DNA from: RGIG9115 sp045648165
Lineage (GTDB): Bacteria > Bacillota > Clostridia > UBA1381
Length of the DNA stretch: 27,763 bases
Assembly: GCA_045648165.1 (NCBI GenBank)
Contig: JAZRNL010000033.1
Span: forward strand, 1 to 27,763
Direction: 5' to 3'
The notes beneath the pieces were generated by a model. The model was not told where the DNA came from and made no database searches. It worked only from the letters and a program-made list of their open reading frames with translations. This document shows positions 14,306 to 23,171 of this stretch, in pieces. Position 1 is the stretch's first letter; the number at the start of each line of letters is the position of its first letter. A program made the translations under genes and the position numbers.

Positions 14306-15661
14306 TTATATTTTCATTATACCCATTCCCTCAAGAATTGAGAAACCAAGAATAAGGAGAATGCATACAGGTGCAATATATTTTATTACTATAGTAAATA
14401 AAGTTTTTGCTTTAAAATTACCTGTTAATTCAACTTCTTCTATAATTGATTTTGGTTTAATAATATAACCTATAAATATACAGGTAAAGAAAGCAACTAC
14501 AGGCATCAAAACACTGTTACTTATAAAATCGAAGAACGAGAGGAAATCCATACCAATAACTTTAACGTTTGACCATATGCCGTTACCAAGAGACGACGGA
14601 ACACCAAGTAGGAGTGATATAATAAGTACAACAACACAAGCCTTATTTCTTGAAAGATTAAGCTTATCTCTCACTATCGAAACAACAGTTTCATAAAGAG
14701 AAATTGATGAAGTAAGAGCCGCAAAAAGAACAAGGAGGAAGAACAAAATTCCCACTATATTGCCGCCCGCCATACTGTCGAACACCTTAGGAAGTGTTAC
14801 AAACATAAGGCCGGGACCTTTACCGAGAGTTGCCTGATCACCGCCTGAGAATGCAAATACTGCCGGAATAATCATAAGACCTGCAACAAAAGCAATACCG
14901 GTATCAAATATTTCTATCTGACGCACTGAGGATTCAAGATTTACATCTTTTTTCATATATGAACCATAAGTAATCATTATGCCCATAGAAAGGGACATCG
15001 AATAGAAGAGCTGGCCCATAGCACCCAACACTGTTGTAAATGAAAATTTACTAAAATCCGGCATAAAATACCAACGAACGCCCTCCAAAGCACCCGGCAT
15101 ACATACTACATAAATAGCAATCACAACAGATAGAATCGCCAAAACCGGCATCATTATCTTACTAACCTTTTCAATTCCTTTTTCCACTCCGAAAAATACC
15201 ACAATCGCAGTTATACCAAGGAATATTGCAAACCATAAAAGCGGAGAAATCGGTTGACCTATAAATTCTCCAAAGAAATTATCACCTGCTGCTGCACCTG
15301 CGCCACCTGTGGAGAACTCAAACAAGTATTTAGTTACCCATCCGCCGATTACAGAGTAATACGGAAGAATAATTGCCGGAATCAATGCTTCAATCCAACC
15401 CACAAAAGCCCATTTACTTCTCAGTTTTTTGAAAGCTTCAACCGCACTGAGACCTGTTTTTCTGCCGATTGCAATTTCTGCTGTCATAAGTGCAAATCCG
15501 AATGTCACTGCCAAAACAAGATATACAAGAAGAAATATGCCACCACCGTAATGAGCAGCAAGATAGGGAAATCTCCACAAATTCCCCAGTCCCACAGCAG
15601 AACCTGCAGCTGCAAGAACAAAACCGAGCTTGCCTGTAAAGCTACTTCTTTTATTTTCCAT
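14306..15661 (-). CDS. Sodium-dependent neurotransmitter:sodium symporter (NSS/SNF) family amino-acid transporter
   Basis: The 451-residue polytopic protein has about 11-12 helices. Helix 1 carries GSAVGLGNLWRFPYLA (20-35), the unwound sodium and substrate site of LeuT-type proteins, with the gate Arg at position 30. Further sodium-site features are the GQLFYSMSLSMGIMITYGSY region (helix 6) and the FAALTSSISLYE segment (helix 8). Bacterial members import hydrophobic or aromatic amino acids with Na+; the exact substrate is not readable. The SD is GGAGG before the ATG. It is monocistronic, with its own promoter and a strong terminator. Confidence 0.93.
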   Translation of the reverse strand: MENKRSSFTGKLGFVLAAAGSAVGLGNLWRFPYLAAHYGGGIFLLVYLVLAVTFGFALMTAEIAIGRKTGLSAVEAFKKLRSKWAFVGWIEALIPAIILPYYSVIGGWVTKYLFEFSTGGAGAAAGDNFFGEFIGQPISPLLWFAIFLGITAIVVFFGVEKGIEKVSKIMMPVLAILSVVIAIYVVCMPGALEGVRWYFMPDFSKFSFTTVLGAMGQLFYSMSLSMGIMITYGSYMKKDVNLESSVRQIEIFDTGIAFVAGLMIIPAVFAFSGGDQATLGKGPGLMFVTLPKVFDSMAGGNIVGILFFLLVLFAALTSSISLYETVVSIVRDKLNLSRNKACVVVLIISLLLGVPSSLGNGIWSNVKVIGMDFLSFFDFISNSVLMPVVAFFTCIFIGYIIKPKSIIEEVELTGNFKAKTLFTIVIKYIAPVCILLILGFSILEGMGIMKI

Positions 15662-15694
15662 AAAAAACCTCCAAATGTCAAATTTGTTTAGCTT

Positions 15695-15723
15695 ATTTTA
15701 TCACATAAACATAAAAAAATCAA
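15695..15723 (-). promoter_or_regulatory. Sigma-A promoter of the NSS transporter gene
   Basis: On the minus strand, TTGATT (15723-15718) and TAAAAT (15700-15695) are 17 nt apart. A TGA directly before the -10 makes it an extended -10. Confidence 0.7.
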
Positions 15724-15756
15724 TGTTAATTATATTATTTTTATTTTACAACAAAC

Positions 15757-15786
15757 AAATCACAGAATTTTTACATTCTGTGATTT
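15757..15786 (-). terminator. Terminator at the end of the SLH operon
   Basis: A 12-bp stem, AAATCACAGAAT with its complement, has a six-base loop and is followed on the minus strand by TTTGTTTGTTG. The left arm encodes the last codons of the SLH protein, and the stop codon lies in the loop. Confidence 0.75.
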
Positions 15787-16823
15787 TTATTTCTAAGTTT
15801 AAACAGTTTATTAATCCCTGTTATTGCCTGCTCAGTTGTAAGGAAATCCTTTGGTTTAAATCGTCCATCGGTTCCGGTCATAACACCACACGAGCCAACT
15901 GCATTTACAGCATCCTTTGCCCATTTTGATACAGATGAAATATCATAAAAACCGGCATCCGAAATTTTAAGTTCCATACCTGCAGCCATAGCCGTATTTT
16001 TAAGTATGATTGCAGATTCTTCTCTTGTAAGTGCATCCCCGGGGCCGAATGTATCATCACTTTTACCATTAACTATTCCAAGAGCATGGAGCATATTAAT
16101 ACTACTATCACAACCTATGGAATCTTTAAAATAATTCGAATGATATGCCATACCTCGTTCTGAAAAATAATCATCCAGAGAAAAATAATTGCCGCAAACA
16201 GAAAGATAATTTGCAATAAGAACACAAAACTCTTCTCGGGATATTGCCTTACCGAAAGACAATGTTATCTCATAAGGTATAAGCGACTTGGACGCACCGT
16301 AAAGAACCTCTTCCACTGCCCATTTATCAGTCGGGAAAATGAGATAATCTGTTTTATCATTTATAGTAAACAGCGAATGATTATACAGACGGTCAGAGGA
16401 CATAAACTCCGAATAGAGCTCATCAAGCACAGAATTTGTTTCTGCGGTTATATAACAAAGGTAATTATCTTCACCATACTTACCGACCTGTACACCGGAA
16501 TTATAATAATATGTCTTTTCTCCTGCATCCGTCTTAAGAATAACCGCTAATCCGCAAAATGGATTTTTAATTATTCTGCGACTGAGCTTCATATTACCTA
16601 CCCCATTGCAAAAATCTACAATTTGGTCCTGCCTGAGCTCCATCGCCATTTGCTTGTCAATACTCATCATATATCCGCTTTTAATTTCATCTGGATGATA
16701 TATACCCATAGCTTCAAAAACAGTGAGTTCCGGTTCAGCTTCAATATATTCCGCATAAACCACAGTTACCAAAGAACATAACAAAACCAAAGCGCCAACA
16801 AGAATGTTTTTAGCAAACTTCAT
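15771..16823 (-). CDS. Secreted S-layer-homology (SLH) domain protein
   Basis: The protein has 350 residues from ATG 16823. A signal peptide (1-~24, ending V-V-Y-A) is followed by a ~140-residue region of unknown function. Three SLH-like units come next: a degenerate one (~166-212, with ISREEFCVLIANYL), a second (~228-283) with LGIVNGKSDDTFGPGDALTR, and a third (~289-343) with WAKDAVNAVGSCGVMTGTDG and FKPKDFLTTEQAI. SLH domains bind pyruvylated secondary cell-wall polymers, so it should sit on the cell surface. An upstream in-frame start at 16910 overlaps the preceding gene by ~80 nt. The start at 16823 has AAGGTG seven to eight bases upstream and follows the preceding stop by only 4 nt, so the two genes are translationally coupled. 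Confidence 0.87.
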   Translation of the reverse strand: MKFAKNILVGALVLLCSLVTVVYAEYIEAEPELTVFEAMGIYHPDEIKSGYMMSIDKQMAMELRQDQIVDFCNGVGNMKLSRRIIKNPFCGLAVILKTDAGEKTYYYNSGVQVGKYGEDNYLCYITAETNSVLDELYSEFMSSDRLYNHSLFTINDKTDYLIFPTDKWAVEEVLYGASKSLIPYEITLSFGKAISREEFCVLIANYLSVCGNYFSLDDYFSERGMAYHSNYFKDSIGCDSSINMLHALGIVNGKSDDTFGPGDALTREESAIILKNTAMAAGMELKISDAGFYDISSVSKWAKDAVNAVGSCGVMTGTDGRFKPKDFLTTEQAITGINKLFKLRNKNHRM

Positions 16824-16827
16824 GATA

Positions 16828-18036
16828 TCACACCTTATACGGCCAGAGAACAATAGTTGACTTATCAGGAAGCTCAACATAAAGTTCAAATTTTGAAGGA
16901 TCCTGGTCATTTACATAATAGTCAATAACCTTAAAGCTTGCAATATGATTTGATGAAATTATTTCATCACCGGCAGCACTGTCAACATAGTTGCCCTTTA
17001 CGTACTCTGTTACTTCTCTATAGCAGTAGGGCAGGTCATCGGTATATGAACGAACAAACTCTTTACCTACAATATTAGAAAGATCAAGCATATATCGACA
17101 GATTTCAGAGTTTTCCAAAGAGTAAAGTCCTGTGCAAATCATACTGTCGAGAAAGCTGTATCCGTCTACATCAGAAATAATATTTTCAACACCATCAAAG
17201 AAAAGATTAATATTGAAATAAATCATTCCATGGTCGTCATTGTTAGCTTTAATCTGGAAAATATCAGCACCATTGTATCTGTAAAAACCTGCACATCTGC
17301 CGAGGTCGCTATTATAAAGCACAACAATTTCTTTATATTTATCATCAGATACGATATCTGCAACAGCTATTGCATAGGGATCGTAATCTTTATCAAGAAC
17401 ATCGTTAAAACAAGCACCGTTTATCCAAAGGGCAGGAACTTCTTTTGTTCCCTCGTCAAGAATTTTAGTAGGAATAAATGCAAGTTTATCCTTTTCGTTA
17501 TCTCCGTCAAGGTCGAAGAAGGGTACATCATCGAGGTTATAAGCTGCAAGGAAGCCTCCCTCCCGAAGAGTATGGAAACCTGATTTCCACTGAGCTGTTC
17601 CACGGTATGCTTTTCCGCTTGTTGCTATAAGAACAGAGCTTCTGGTTCCATTCCATGTTACACCAAAATCCATAGCTTCAGAAATGGCACGAACAGGGAT
17701 TGCAAGTCTGTCCTCAATTATAGAAGCAGGAACATCTAAGCAAATGGGTTTACCATTTTTTATAAGATAAGGGTCGCCCTCTTTAATAGTTACTTCATAA
17801 TCATCCTTGGTAAGAGTGGTAACTCTTGTTTCACCATCCCAAGAAACAGTTGCACCTGCTTTTTCAAACACTGCACGAACAGGCACCATAACTCTTCCTT
17901 CCACAAGCGCAGGGGGATTATCAAATTTGATTTCAACATTATCAACATACACCCGTATATTGTTATTTGCTAAAGCTACCGTGGAAAGCACCATAGCAAT
18001 AACGCCAAAAGCTATTACAAATTTCTTAAATTTCAT
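16828..18036 (-). CDS. Secreted protein with two copper-amine-oxidase-N-like domains and a Ca-binding-like C-terminal region
   Basis: The 402-residue protein begins with a signal peptide (1-~23, ending V-A-L-A). Two copper-amine-oxidase-N-like repeats follow (~28-140), marked by MVPVRAVFEKAGATVSWDG (50-68) and LAIPVRAISEAMDFGVTWNG (111-130). The C-terminal ~250 residues include a D-L-D-G-D-N-E-K-D acidic loop (175-183), like those of FG-GAP or VCBS-type beta-propeller repeats; the rest is unrecognised. The product is likely extracellular and wall-associated. The SD is AAAGGAAAGGAA. It lies 27 nt after the class A PBP gene and directly before the SLH gene, so the three form an envelope operon. 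Confidence 0.87.
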   Translation of the reverse strand: MKFKKFVIAFGVIAMVLSTVALANNNIRVYVDNVEIKFDNPPALVEGRVMVPVRAVFEKAGATVSWDGETRVTTLTKDDYEVTIKEGDPYLIKNGKPICLDVPASIIEDRLAIPVRAISEAMDFGVTWNGTRSSVLIATSGKAYRGTAQWKSGFHTLREGGFLAAYNLDDVPFFDLDGDNEKDKLAFIPTKILDEGTKEVPALWINGACFNDVLDKDYDPYAIAVADIVSDDKYKEIVVLYNSDLGRCAGFYRYNGADIFQIKANNDDHGMIYFNINLFFDGVENIISDVDGYSFLDSMICTGLYSLENSEICRYMLDLSNIVGKEFVRSYTDDLPYCYREVTEYVKGNYVDSAAGDEIISSNHIASFKVIDYYVNDQDPSKFELYVELPDKSTIVLWPYKV

Positions 18037-18063
18037 CGTATTTATTCCTTTCCTTTATAAAAA

Positions 18064-20454
18064 CTATTCAGATTTATTGGGAACCGCAGTTGCAGACGTT
18101 ACGCCGTTATTGCCCGGCGACGGTGTGGTTTCTGGTTTCAATGTCACTTTCGGCGCCGTTGTCGATTTTGGAGTAGCCGTGACCAGAGGACTATTAGTTG
18201 GCGAGAGTTCATCTGAATTATCGTTTTCAGGTTCTTGCGAACCCTCCGGTTCCTGAGATTCTTCAGGATTTTCGGACGACTCAGGTTCAGAATAGTAATG
18301 CTTTGAACAAACCTTTCTTGGTTGTGTTCCATTTTCAAAGTATGCAATTCTGCTACTACAGGTTTTCTTTGAAAGATTTCCAGAATTTGTACAAATCTTT
18401 GCCTCTACTATTTCAGCCGGCTTTTTAATTTCTTTTTCTTCAAGATTTTCATGAATTTTCAGCATAACCTTTCGCCATGCCGCAACCGAAGGATTAGAGC
18501 CGCCTACAGAACGCGGAGTATCATATCCATACCATACAGCACCAACATAATACGGTGTAAATCCGACAAACCATTTATCATAATTATCATTTGTTGTTCC
18601 TGTTTTACCATATGTGGGCATATCAGGAAGCTTTGCACTTCTGGCAGTTCCGTAACTACTGTTAACAGGTTCTTTCAAAAGGTCTGTCATAATATAAGCA
18701 GTGGTTGGTTTGATAGCCTGCGTAGAAACAACTTTATTTTCAAGAATAATATTACCTGTAACGTCAACAACCTTTGTATAAGTGTGTGGTTTTATATATT
18801 TTCCGGAATTAACAAACGTAGCATAAGCTGCCGCCATCTCCTTTACAGTAACACCCTTTGTAAGACCGCCGAGAGAAAGCGAACTGTAATTCTTATCAGC
18901 AGAGACTAATGTTGACAGTTTAAAGCTATTCTCAAGATAAGAATAAGATTTGTTGATGCCAACCATATCCAAAACCTTTACCGCCGGGATATTCGCAGAA
19001 CGACCCACTGCCTCGTGGAGTGTCATATACCCCTTATAACCCTTATATGAGTTTGATGGCTTCCATTTGTCGGAACCAATTGTTAATTCTTCATCATTTA
19101 CAATAGTTCCTTCGGTAGCCGCACCCGAATCAATTGCAGGGGCATAAACACCTATGGGTTTAATTGCTGAACCGGGTTGACGTTTTGCTTGAGTTGCCCG
19201 GTTAAAGCCTCTGATATCTGTCTTCTGACCCAATCCTCCAACTATACCTTTTATTTCACCCGTATATGGATCAATCACAACCATAGCTGATTCTGCGCTA
19301 CTGCTGGGGAAATTTGAAGTGTCTTCAAAAACGCTCTCCATGACTTCCTGAATATCACGGTCTATTGTTGAATAAATCCGAAGACCGCCATTTGTAATCT
19401 GTTGCTCTGCAAATTCCGCCGAATATCCCATTTTTTCCTGAAGGTCAGTCATAACGTCGCTTATTACCTGATCAACAAAATATGAAGAAACAGCAGCATT
19501 TCTGTATGCTGACTTTCCTGAAAGCTTAATTGGAGCTACTACAGCTTTATCATATTCATCCTGAGTAATCATTTCATGTTCAAGCATTTTTGCAAGAACC
19601 CTGTTACGCTTTTCCTTTGAAGCATCAGGGTTTGCATATGGGTCATAACGACTTGGAAACTGCGTTATTCCAACAATAGTTGCAGCTTCCTGGATATTGA
19701 CATCAGCCGCAGATTTGCCAAAATACATTTTCGAAGCAGCTTCAACGCCATAACAGTTGTTAGCAAGATATATAATGTTGAGATACATTGTAAGAATTTC
19801 ATCTTTATCAAGCTGCTTTTCAAGAGCAATTGCCCTCATCATTTCTTTCACCTTACGAGTTGCACTCTTATCGGTTTCGTTTGTGATATTCTTTATAACC
19901 TGCTGGGTTATGGTACTTCCTCCATATGACGCATCACCTATACCGATTTTAGAGAGGAAATATTTAAGGGTTGCTCCTGTGGTACGCTTTATATCAATTC
20001 CGTTATGCTTATAAAAACGTTCATCTTCAATTGCAACTGCGGCATCCTTAAGATACTGACTTATATCTTCACTTGATTTCCACTCACGATTTACCGAGGA
20101 GCGAATTCTTTCGAGCTCGACATCTCTTCCGCTTTCATCTGTATACATCACATAAGAAAACTTATTATGCGCAAGGTCGCTCAAATTCATATCGTTTATT
20201 TCAGTTGAAACAGCCGTATACATACCAACACCTATACCCGTTCCTATAATCGCACCAATCATTCCGATTATAAGTATAACAACAGTCAAACCTCTAAAAA
20301 AGTCATTTCGCTTTTTGCGCCGGCTATTCTTTTTCATTCTTTTTCTGACTCTTTCACTACTTCCGGAACGCCTGGACGCTCCACGATCCCGTCTTAGTTC
20401 AGAGTTGTCAGATTTATAATAATATTTTCTTTCGTCATCATTACGGTAGTCCAA
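18064..20454 (-). CDS. Class A penicillin-binding protein (PBP1A-type transglycosylase/transpeptidase)
   Basis: The enzyme polymerises glycan strands and cross-links peptidoglycan. The product has 796 residues. A basic cytoplasmic N-terminus (~1-52) precedes one membrane helix (~53-80). The GT51 domain shows AIEDERFYKHNGID (~141-154, with catalytic Glu) and YGGSTITQQVIKNIT. The transpeptidase domain shows RQPGSAIKPI (Ser429-x-x-Lys432), GRSANIP (Ser486-x-Asn488) and YGKTGTTND (Lys617-Thr-Gly). The C-terminus has paired cysteines (TNSGNLSKKTCSS, PRKVCSKH) and a ~70-residue Pro/Ser/Thr/Glu tail. The start is a TTG at 20454, seven bases after AAAGGAGG; the only upstream ATG (20481) lies before that SD. 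It is the first gene of the envelope operon, with a good promoter. Confidence 0.95.
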   Translation of the reverse strand: MDYRNDDERKYYYKSDNSELRRDRGASRRSGSSERVRKRMKKNSRRKKRNDFFRGLTVVILIIGMIGAIIGTGIGVGMYTAVSTEINDMNLSDLAHNKFSYVMYTDESGRDVELERIRSSVNREWKSSEDISQYLKDAAVAIEDERFYKHNGIDIKRTTGATLKYFLSKIGIGDASYGGSTITQQVIKNITNETDKSATRKVKEMMRAIALEKQLDKDEILTMYLNIIYLANNCYGVEAASKMYFGKSAADVNIQEAATIVGITQFPSRYDPYANPDASKEKRNRVLAKMLEHEMITQDEYDKAVVAPIKLSGKSAYRNAAVSSYFVDQVISDVMTDLQEKMGYSAEFAEQQITNGGLRIYSTIDRDIQEVMESVFEDTSNFPSSSAESAMVVIDPYTGEIKGIVGGLGQKTDIRGFNRATQAKRQPGSAIKPIGVYAPAIDSGAATEGTIVNDEELTIGSDKWKPSNSYKGYKGYMTLHEAVGRSANIPAVKVLDMVGINKSYSYLENSFKLSTLVSADKNYSSLSLGGLTKGVTVKEMAAAYATFVNSGKYIKPHTYTKVVDVTGNIILENKVVSTQAIKPTTAYIMTDLLKEPVNSSYGTARSAKLPDMPTYGKTGTTNDNYDKWFVGFTPYYVGAVWYGYDTPRSVGGSNPSVAAWRKVMLKIHENLEEKEIKKPAEIVEAKICTNSGNLSKKTCSSRIAYFENGTQPRKVCSKHYYSEPESSENPEESQEPEGSQEPENDNSDELSPTNSPLVTATPKSTTAPKVTLKPETTPSPGNNGVTSATAVPNKSE

Positions 20455-20491
20455 AACTTTTACCTCCTTTTGGATACACATATCTTAGTAT

Positions 20492-20520
20492 ATTATATAA
20501 GATATCACAATAAATTTCAA
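20492..20520 (-). promoter_or_regulatory. Sigma-A promoter of the PBP operon
   Basis: On the minus strand, TTGAAA (20520-20515) and a perfect TATAAT (20497-20492) are separated by 17 nt, upstream of the TTG-started PBP gene. Confidence 0.82.
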
Positions 20521-20648
20521 GTCTTTTTAAAAAAAAATCAGTTTTTTTGAATAAAAAATTTATTTATGAAAAAAAATAGTACAGGTTCACCAAACCAACT
20601 GTAATTTACAGAAAATAAATACATAAAATATTAAGGCGGTACACAGTT

Positions 20649-21020
20649 ATGAACAAAAAAACAATAATAACAATCACAGGTGTTTTATCAGCTTCAATAC
20701 TGGTAATATCAGTATTAGCAGGAATATTTTCTGTAAAAAACGAAGAACAACCCCCTGATAGACCTCTCCATTCAGATAACCCCATACTCCCGACTTCAGT
20801 CAAAAACGTTATTGATGAATTGACTGATAACGACATCGGGCCATATAAAATAATTTTATCCGGGAACAAGCTCATGTTGTATTTAAAAGATGAACTTATT
20901 GATGAAACGGTTGTAGCGCCTGAAGTTCTTCCAAGAGCAGATGTTAAAGCTTTAACTGACGGAATAACGTACAAAACAATAGAAGATGCATTGATAGACT
21001 GGGAAAGTTTATGCAACTAA
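20649..21020 (+). CDS. Small membrane-anchored protein with BofC C-terminal-like domain
   Basis: The 123-residue protein has an uncleaved-looking N-terminal membrane helix (~7-28) and a short linker. The C-terminal ~60 residues follow the pattern of the BofC C-terminal domain: PYKIILSGNKLMLYLKDE, then a strand ending VLPRADVKALTDGI, and YKTIEDALIDWESLCN. In BofC the corresponding region contains a closing acidic L-x-x-x-L-E-D-Y-x-S. In Bacillus subtilis BofC works in the forespore on the sigma-K checkpoint; many Clostridia have short homologues whose role is not known. The assignment rests on pattern resemblance only. The SD AAGGCGGT is about 9 nt from the ATG. The upstream gap (20521-20648) is AT-rich with no clear sigma-A promoter. 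Confidence 0.5.
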   Translation: MNKKTIITITGVLSASILVISVLAGIFSVKNEEQPPDRPLHSDNPILPTSVKNVIDELTDNDIGPYKIILSGNKLMLYLKDELIDETVVAPEVLPRADVKALTDGITYKTIEDALIDWESLCN

Positions 21021-21112
21021 AGAAAACAAGAGTAATTAAATGAAAACAGAAGCAAATTTACGAAATTAAAAGTTATTTTATATATTTTTACCTCAACCGC
21101 TTTATGCAGAAT

Positions 21113-21141
21113 TTGCCTATTTCAAAAAAAAAGTTCATAAT
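21113..21141 (+). promoter_or_regulatory. Sigma-A promoter of groES-groEL
   Basis: TTGCCT (21113-21118) and CATAAT (21136-21141) are spaced 17 nt apart. The expected start lies inside the CIRCE operator, about 60 nt before groES. Confidence 0.68.
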
Positions 21142-21145
21142 AACT

Positions 21146-21172
21146 TTAGCACTCAAATCATTTGAGTGCTAA
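21146..21172 (+). promoter_or_regulatory. CIRCE operator (HrcA binding site)
   Basis: TTAGCACTC, a nine-base spacer and GAGTGCTAA make a perfect match to the CIRCE inverted repeat. It lies directly after the -10 of the groESL promoter, consistent with HrcA repression that is relieved on heat shock. No hrcA gene is in the window. Confidence 0.97.
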
Positions 21173-21204
21173 GTGTATGTATATTAACAAGGAGGAGATA
21201 TATA

Positions 21205-21489
21205 ATGACAATTAAGCCATTAGCAGACAGAGTAGTAATCAAAATGTGCGAAGCTGAAGAAACAACCAAGAGCGGAATTATCCTTACAAACGCCGCTAAA
21301 GAAAAGCCCCAGGTTGCTGAAATCATTGAAGTAGGCCCCGGCGGACTTGTAGACGGAAAAGAAGTTGTTATGACAGTTAAAAAAGGCGATAAAGTTCTTA
21401 TTTCAGAATATGCAGGTACAAAGGTTAAGCTCGACAGTGAAGAATATATTATTGTTAAGCAGAACGACATTCTTGCAATTGTAGAATAA
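21205..21489 (+). CDS. groES: Co-chaperonin GroES
   Basis: The 94-residue protein is the heptameric lid of the GroEL chamber. It starts IKPLADRVVIKMCEAEE and carries the mobile loop TTKSGIILTNAAKEKPQ, then VGPGGLVDGKEVVMTVKKGD and ISEYAGTKVKLDSEEYIIV. This is the normal length for the family. An earlier ATG at 21166 lies inside the CIRCE site and is rejected; GGAGGAG at 21191-21197 sets the ATG at 21205. groEL follows 16 nt downstream. Expression should be controlled by the CIRCE site. Confidence 0.98.
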   Translation: MTIKPLADRVVIKMCEAEETTKSGIILTNAAKEKPQVAEIIEVGPGGLVDGKEVVMTVKKGDKVLISEYAGTKVKLDSEEYIIVKQNDILAIVE

Positions 21490-21505
21490 TCAGGAGGTAT
21501 ATATT

Positions 21506-23128
21506 ATGGCAAAACAGCTTAAATACGGCGAAGATGCAAGACACGCTTTAGAAGCCGGCATAAATCATCTTGCAGACACAGTTAAAATCACACTGGGACC
21601 TAAAGGAAGAAACGTAGTACTGGACAAAAAGTTTGGTGCTCCCCTTATAACTAACGATGGTGTTACAATAGCAAAGGAAATAGAACTTAGTGATCCGTTT
21701 GAGAATATGGGTGCACAACTCGTAAAGGAAGTTGCAACAAAAACAAATGACGTTGCCGGTGACGGTACAACAACTGCCACACTTCTTGCCCAGGCTCTTG
21801 TTCGTGAAGGTCTAAAGAATGTGACTGCAGGCGCTAATCCCATGATCATAAGAAAGGGTATCCAAAGCGCAGTTGATACAGCAGTAGCTGAAATTGTTGG
21901 CAACGCTAAAAAAGTTAACGGAAAAGCAGACATCGCAAGAGTTGCTGCAGTATCTGCCGCAAATGAAACAATCGGTGAGCTTATTGCAGATGCAATGGAA
22001 AAAGTAACTGCTGACGGAGTTATTACCGTAGAAGAATCTAAGACTGCCGAAACTTATAGCGAAGTTGTTGAAGGTATGCAGTTTGACCGCGGTTATATCT
22101 CACCTTATATGGTAACGGATACAAACAAAATGGAAGCTGTTATCGACGATGCATATATACTTATTACAGACAAGAAAATTTCAAATATTCAGGAAATACT
22201 CCCGCTTCTTGAACAACTCGTACAGGCAGGCAAAAAGCTTGTTATTATCGCAGAAGATGTTGAAGGAGAAGCTCTCGCTACTTTAATTGTTAACAAGCTC
22301 AGAGGTACATTTGTAGCAGTTCCTGTTAAAGCCCCCGGATTTGGTGACAGAAGAAAGGAAATGCTCAGAGATATTGCAATTCTTACAGGTGGTGAGGTTA
22401 TTTCAGACGAACTCGGACTCGACCTCAAAGAAACTCAGATTACTCAGCTCGGACGTGCCAGACAGGTTAAAATCCAAAAAGAAAACACAATCATTGTTGA
22501 CGGTGCAGGCGATGCCGAAGCTATAAAGGGCAGAATTGCTGAAATCAAAGCTGCAATTGCTGTTACAACATCAGATTTTGACAGGGAAAAGCTTCAGGAA
22601 AGACTTGCAAAGTTGTCCGGTGGTGTAGCAGTAATCAAAGTAGGTGCAGCTACTGAAACTGAAATGCAGGAAATGAAGCTTAGAATAGAGGACGCTCTGG
22701 CAGCAACGAAAGCAGCTGTTGAAGAAGGAATTATCCCCGGAGGCGGAACCACATACATCAATGCAATTCCTGCAGTTGAAAAGCTTCTTGAAACAACAAC
22801 AGGTGATGAAAAAACCGGTATTCAGATTGTACTTAAAGCTCTTGAAGAGCCGGTTAAACAAATTGCAAAGAATGCAGGTCTTGAAGGCTCAGTTATCGTT
22901 GACAAGGTTAAGGCTCAGAAAAAAGGTGTTGGCTACAATGCTCTTACAGACGAATATGTTGATATGATAAAAGCAGGTATTGTTGACCCTGCAAAGGTAA
23001 CAAGAAGTGCTCTCCAGAACGCGGCAAGTGTCGCAAGCATGGTGCTCACAACAGAAAGTCTTGTTACAGATATTCCCGAACCTGAAAAGGCGGTTATGCC
23101 TGATCCATCAATGGGCGGAATGTATTGA
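21506..23128 (+). CDS. groEL: Chaperonin GroEL
   Basis: The 540-residue ATP-dependent folding chaperonin is full-length. It carries the nucleotide site segments KITLGPKGRNVVLDKKFG and NDGVTIAKEIEL (Asp52 in NDG), the GDGTTTATLLAQ motif (85-96), the apical-domain stretch KAPGFGDRRKEMLRDIA, and the IIPGGGTTYI signature near ~410-420. It ends in MPDPSMGGMY, the usual flexible Gly-Met tail. The SD AGGAGGTAT lies upstream of the ATG. It is the second gene of the CIRCE-controlled operon and ends with a strong terminator. Confidence 0.98.
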   Translation: MAKQLKYGEDARHALEAGINHLADTVKITLGPKGRNVVLDKKFGAPLITNDGVTIAKEIELSDPFENMGAQLVKEVATKTNDVAGDGTTTATLLAQALVREGLKNVTAGANPMIIRKGIQSAVDTAVAEIVGNAKKVNGKADIARVAAVSAANETIGELIADAMEKVTADGVITVEESKTAETYSEVVEGMQFDRGYISPYMVTDTNKMEAVIDDAYILITDKKISNIQEILPLLEQLVQAGKKLVIIAEDVEGEALATLIVNKLRGTFVAVPVKAPGFGDRRKEMLRDIAILTGGEVISDELGLDLKETQITQLGRARQVKIQKENTIIVDGAGDAEAIKGRIAEIKAAIAVTTSDFDREKLQERLAKLSGGVAVIKVGAATETEMQEMKLRIEDALAATKAAVEEGIIPGGGTTYINAIPAVEKLLETTTGDEKTGIQIVLKALEEPVKQIAKNAGLEGSVIVDKVKAQKKGVGYNALTDEYVDMIKAGIVDPAKVTRSALQNAASVASMVLTTESLVTDIPEPEKAVMPDPSMGGMY

Positions 23129-23132
23129 TTAG

Positions 23133-23164
23133 AAAACGGTGTTGCTATTCTGCAACACCGTTTT
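23133..23164. terminator. Terminator after groEL
   Basis: A 13-bp perfect stem (AAAACGGTGTTGC with its complement) has a six-base loop and a T-run on either strand. It separates groEL from the minus-strand region beyond it. Confidence 0.92.
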
Positions 23165-23171
23165 AATTTTA

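Noticed and set aside
20599..20611. Inverted repeat CTGTAA-T-TTACAG as a possible operator before the BofC-like gene
   Set aside because: The half-sites are only six AT-rich bases, with no aligned promoter; such repeats are expected by chance.
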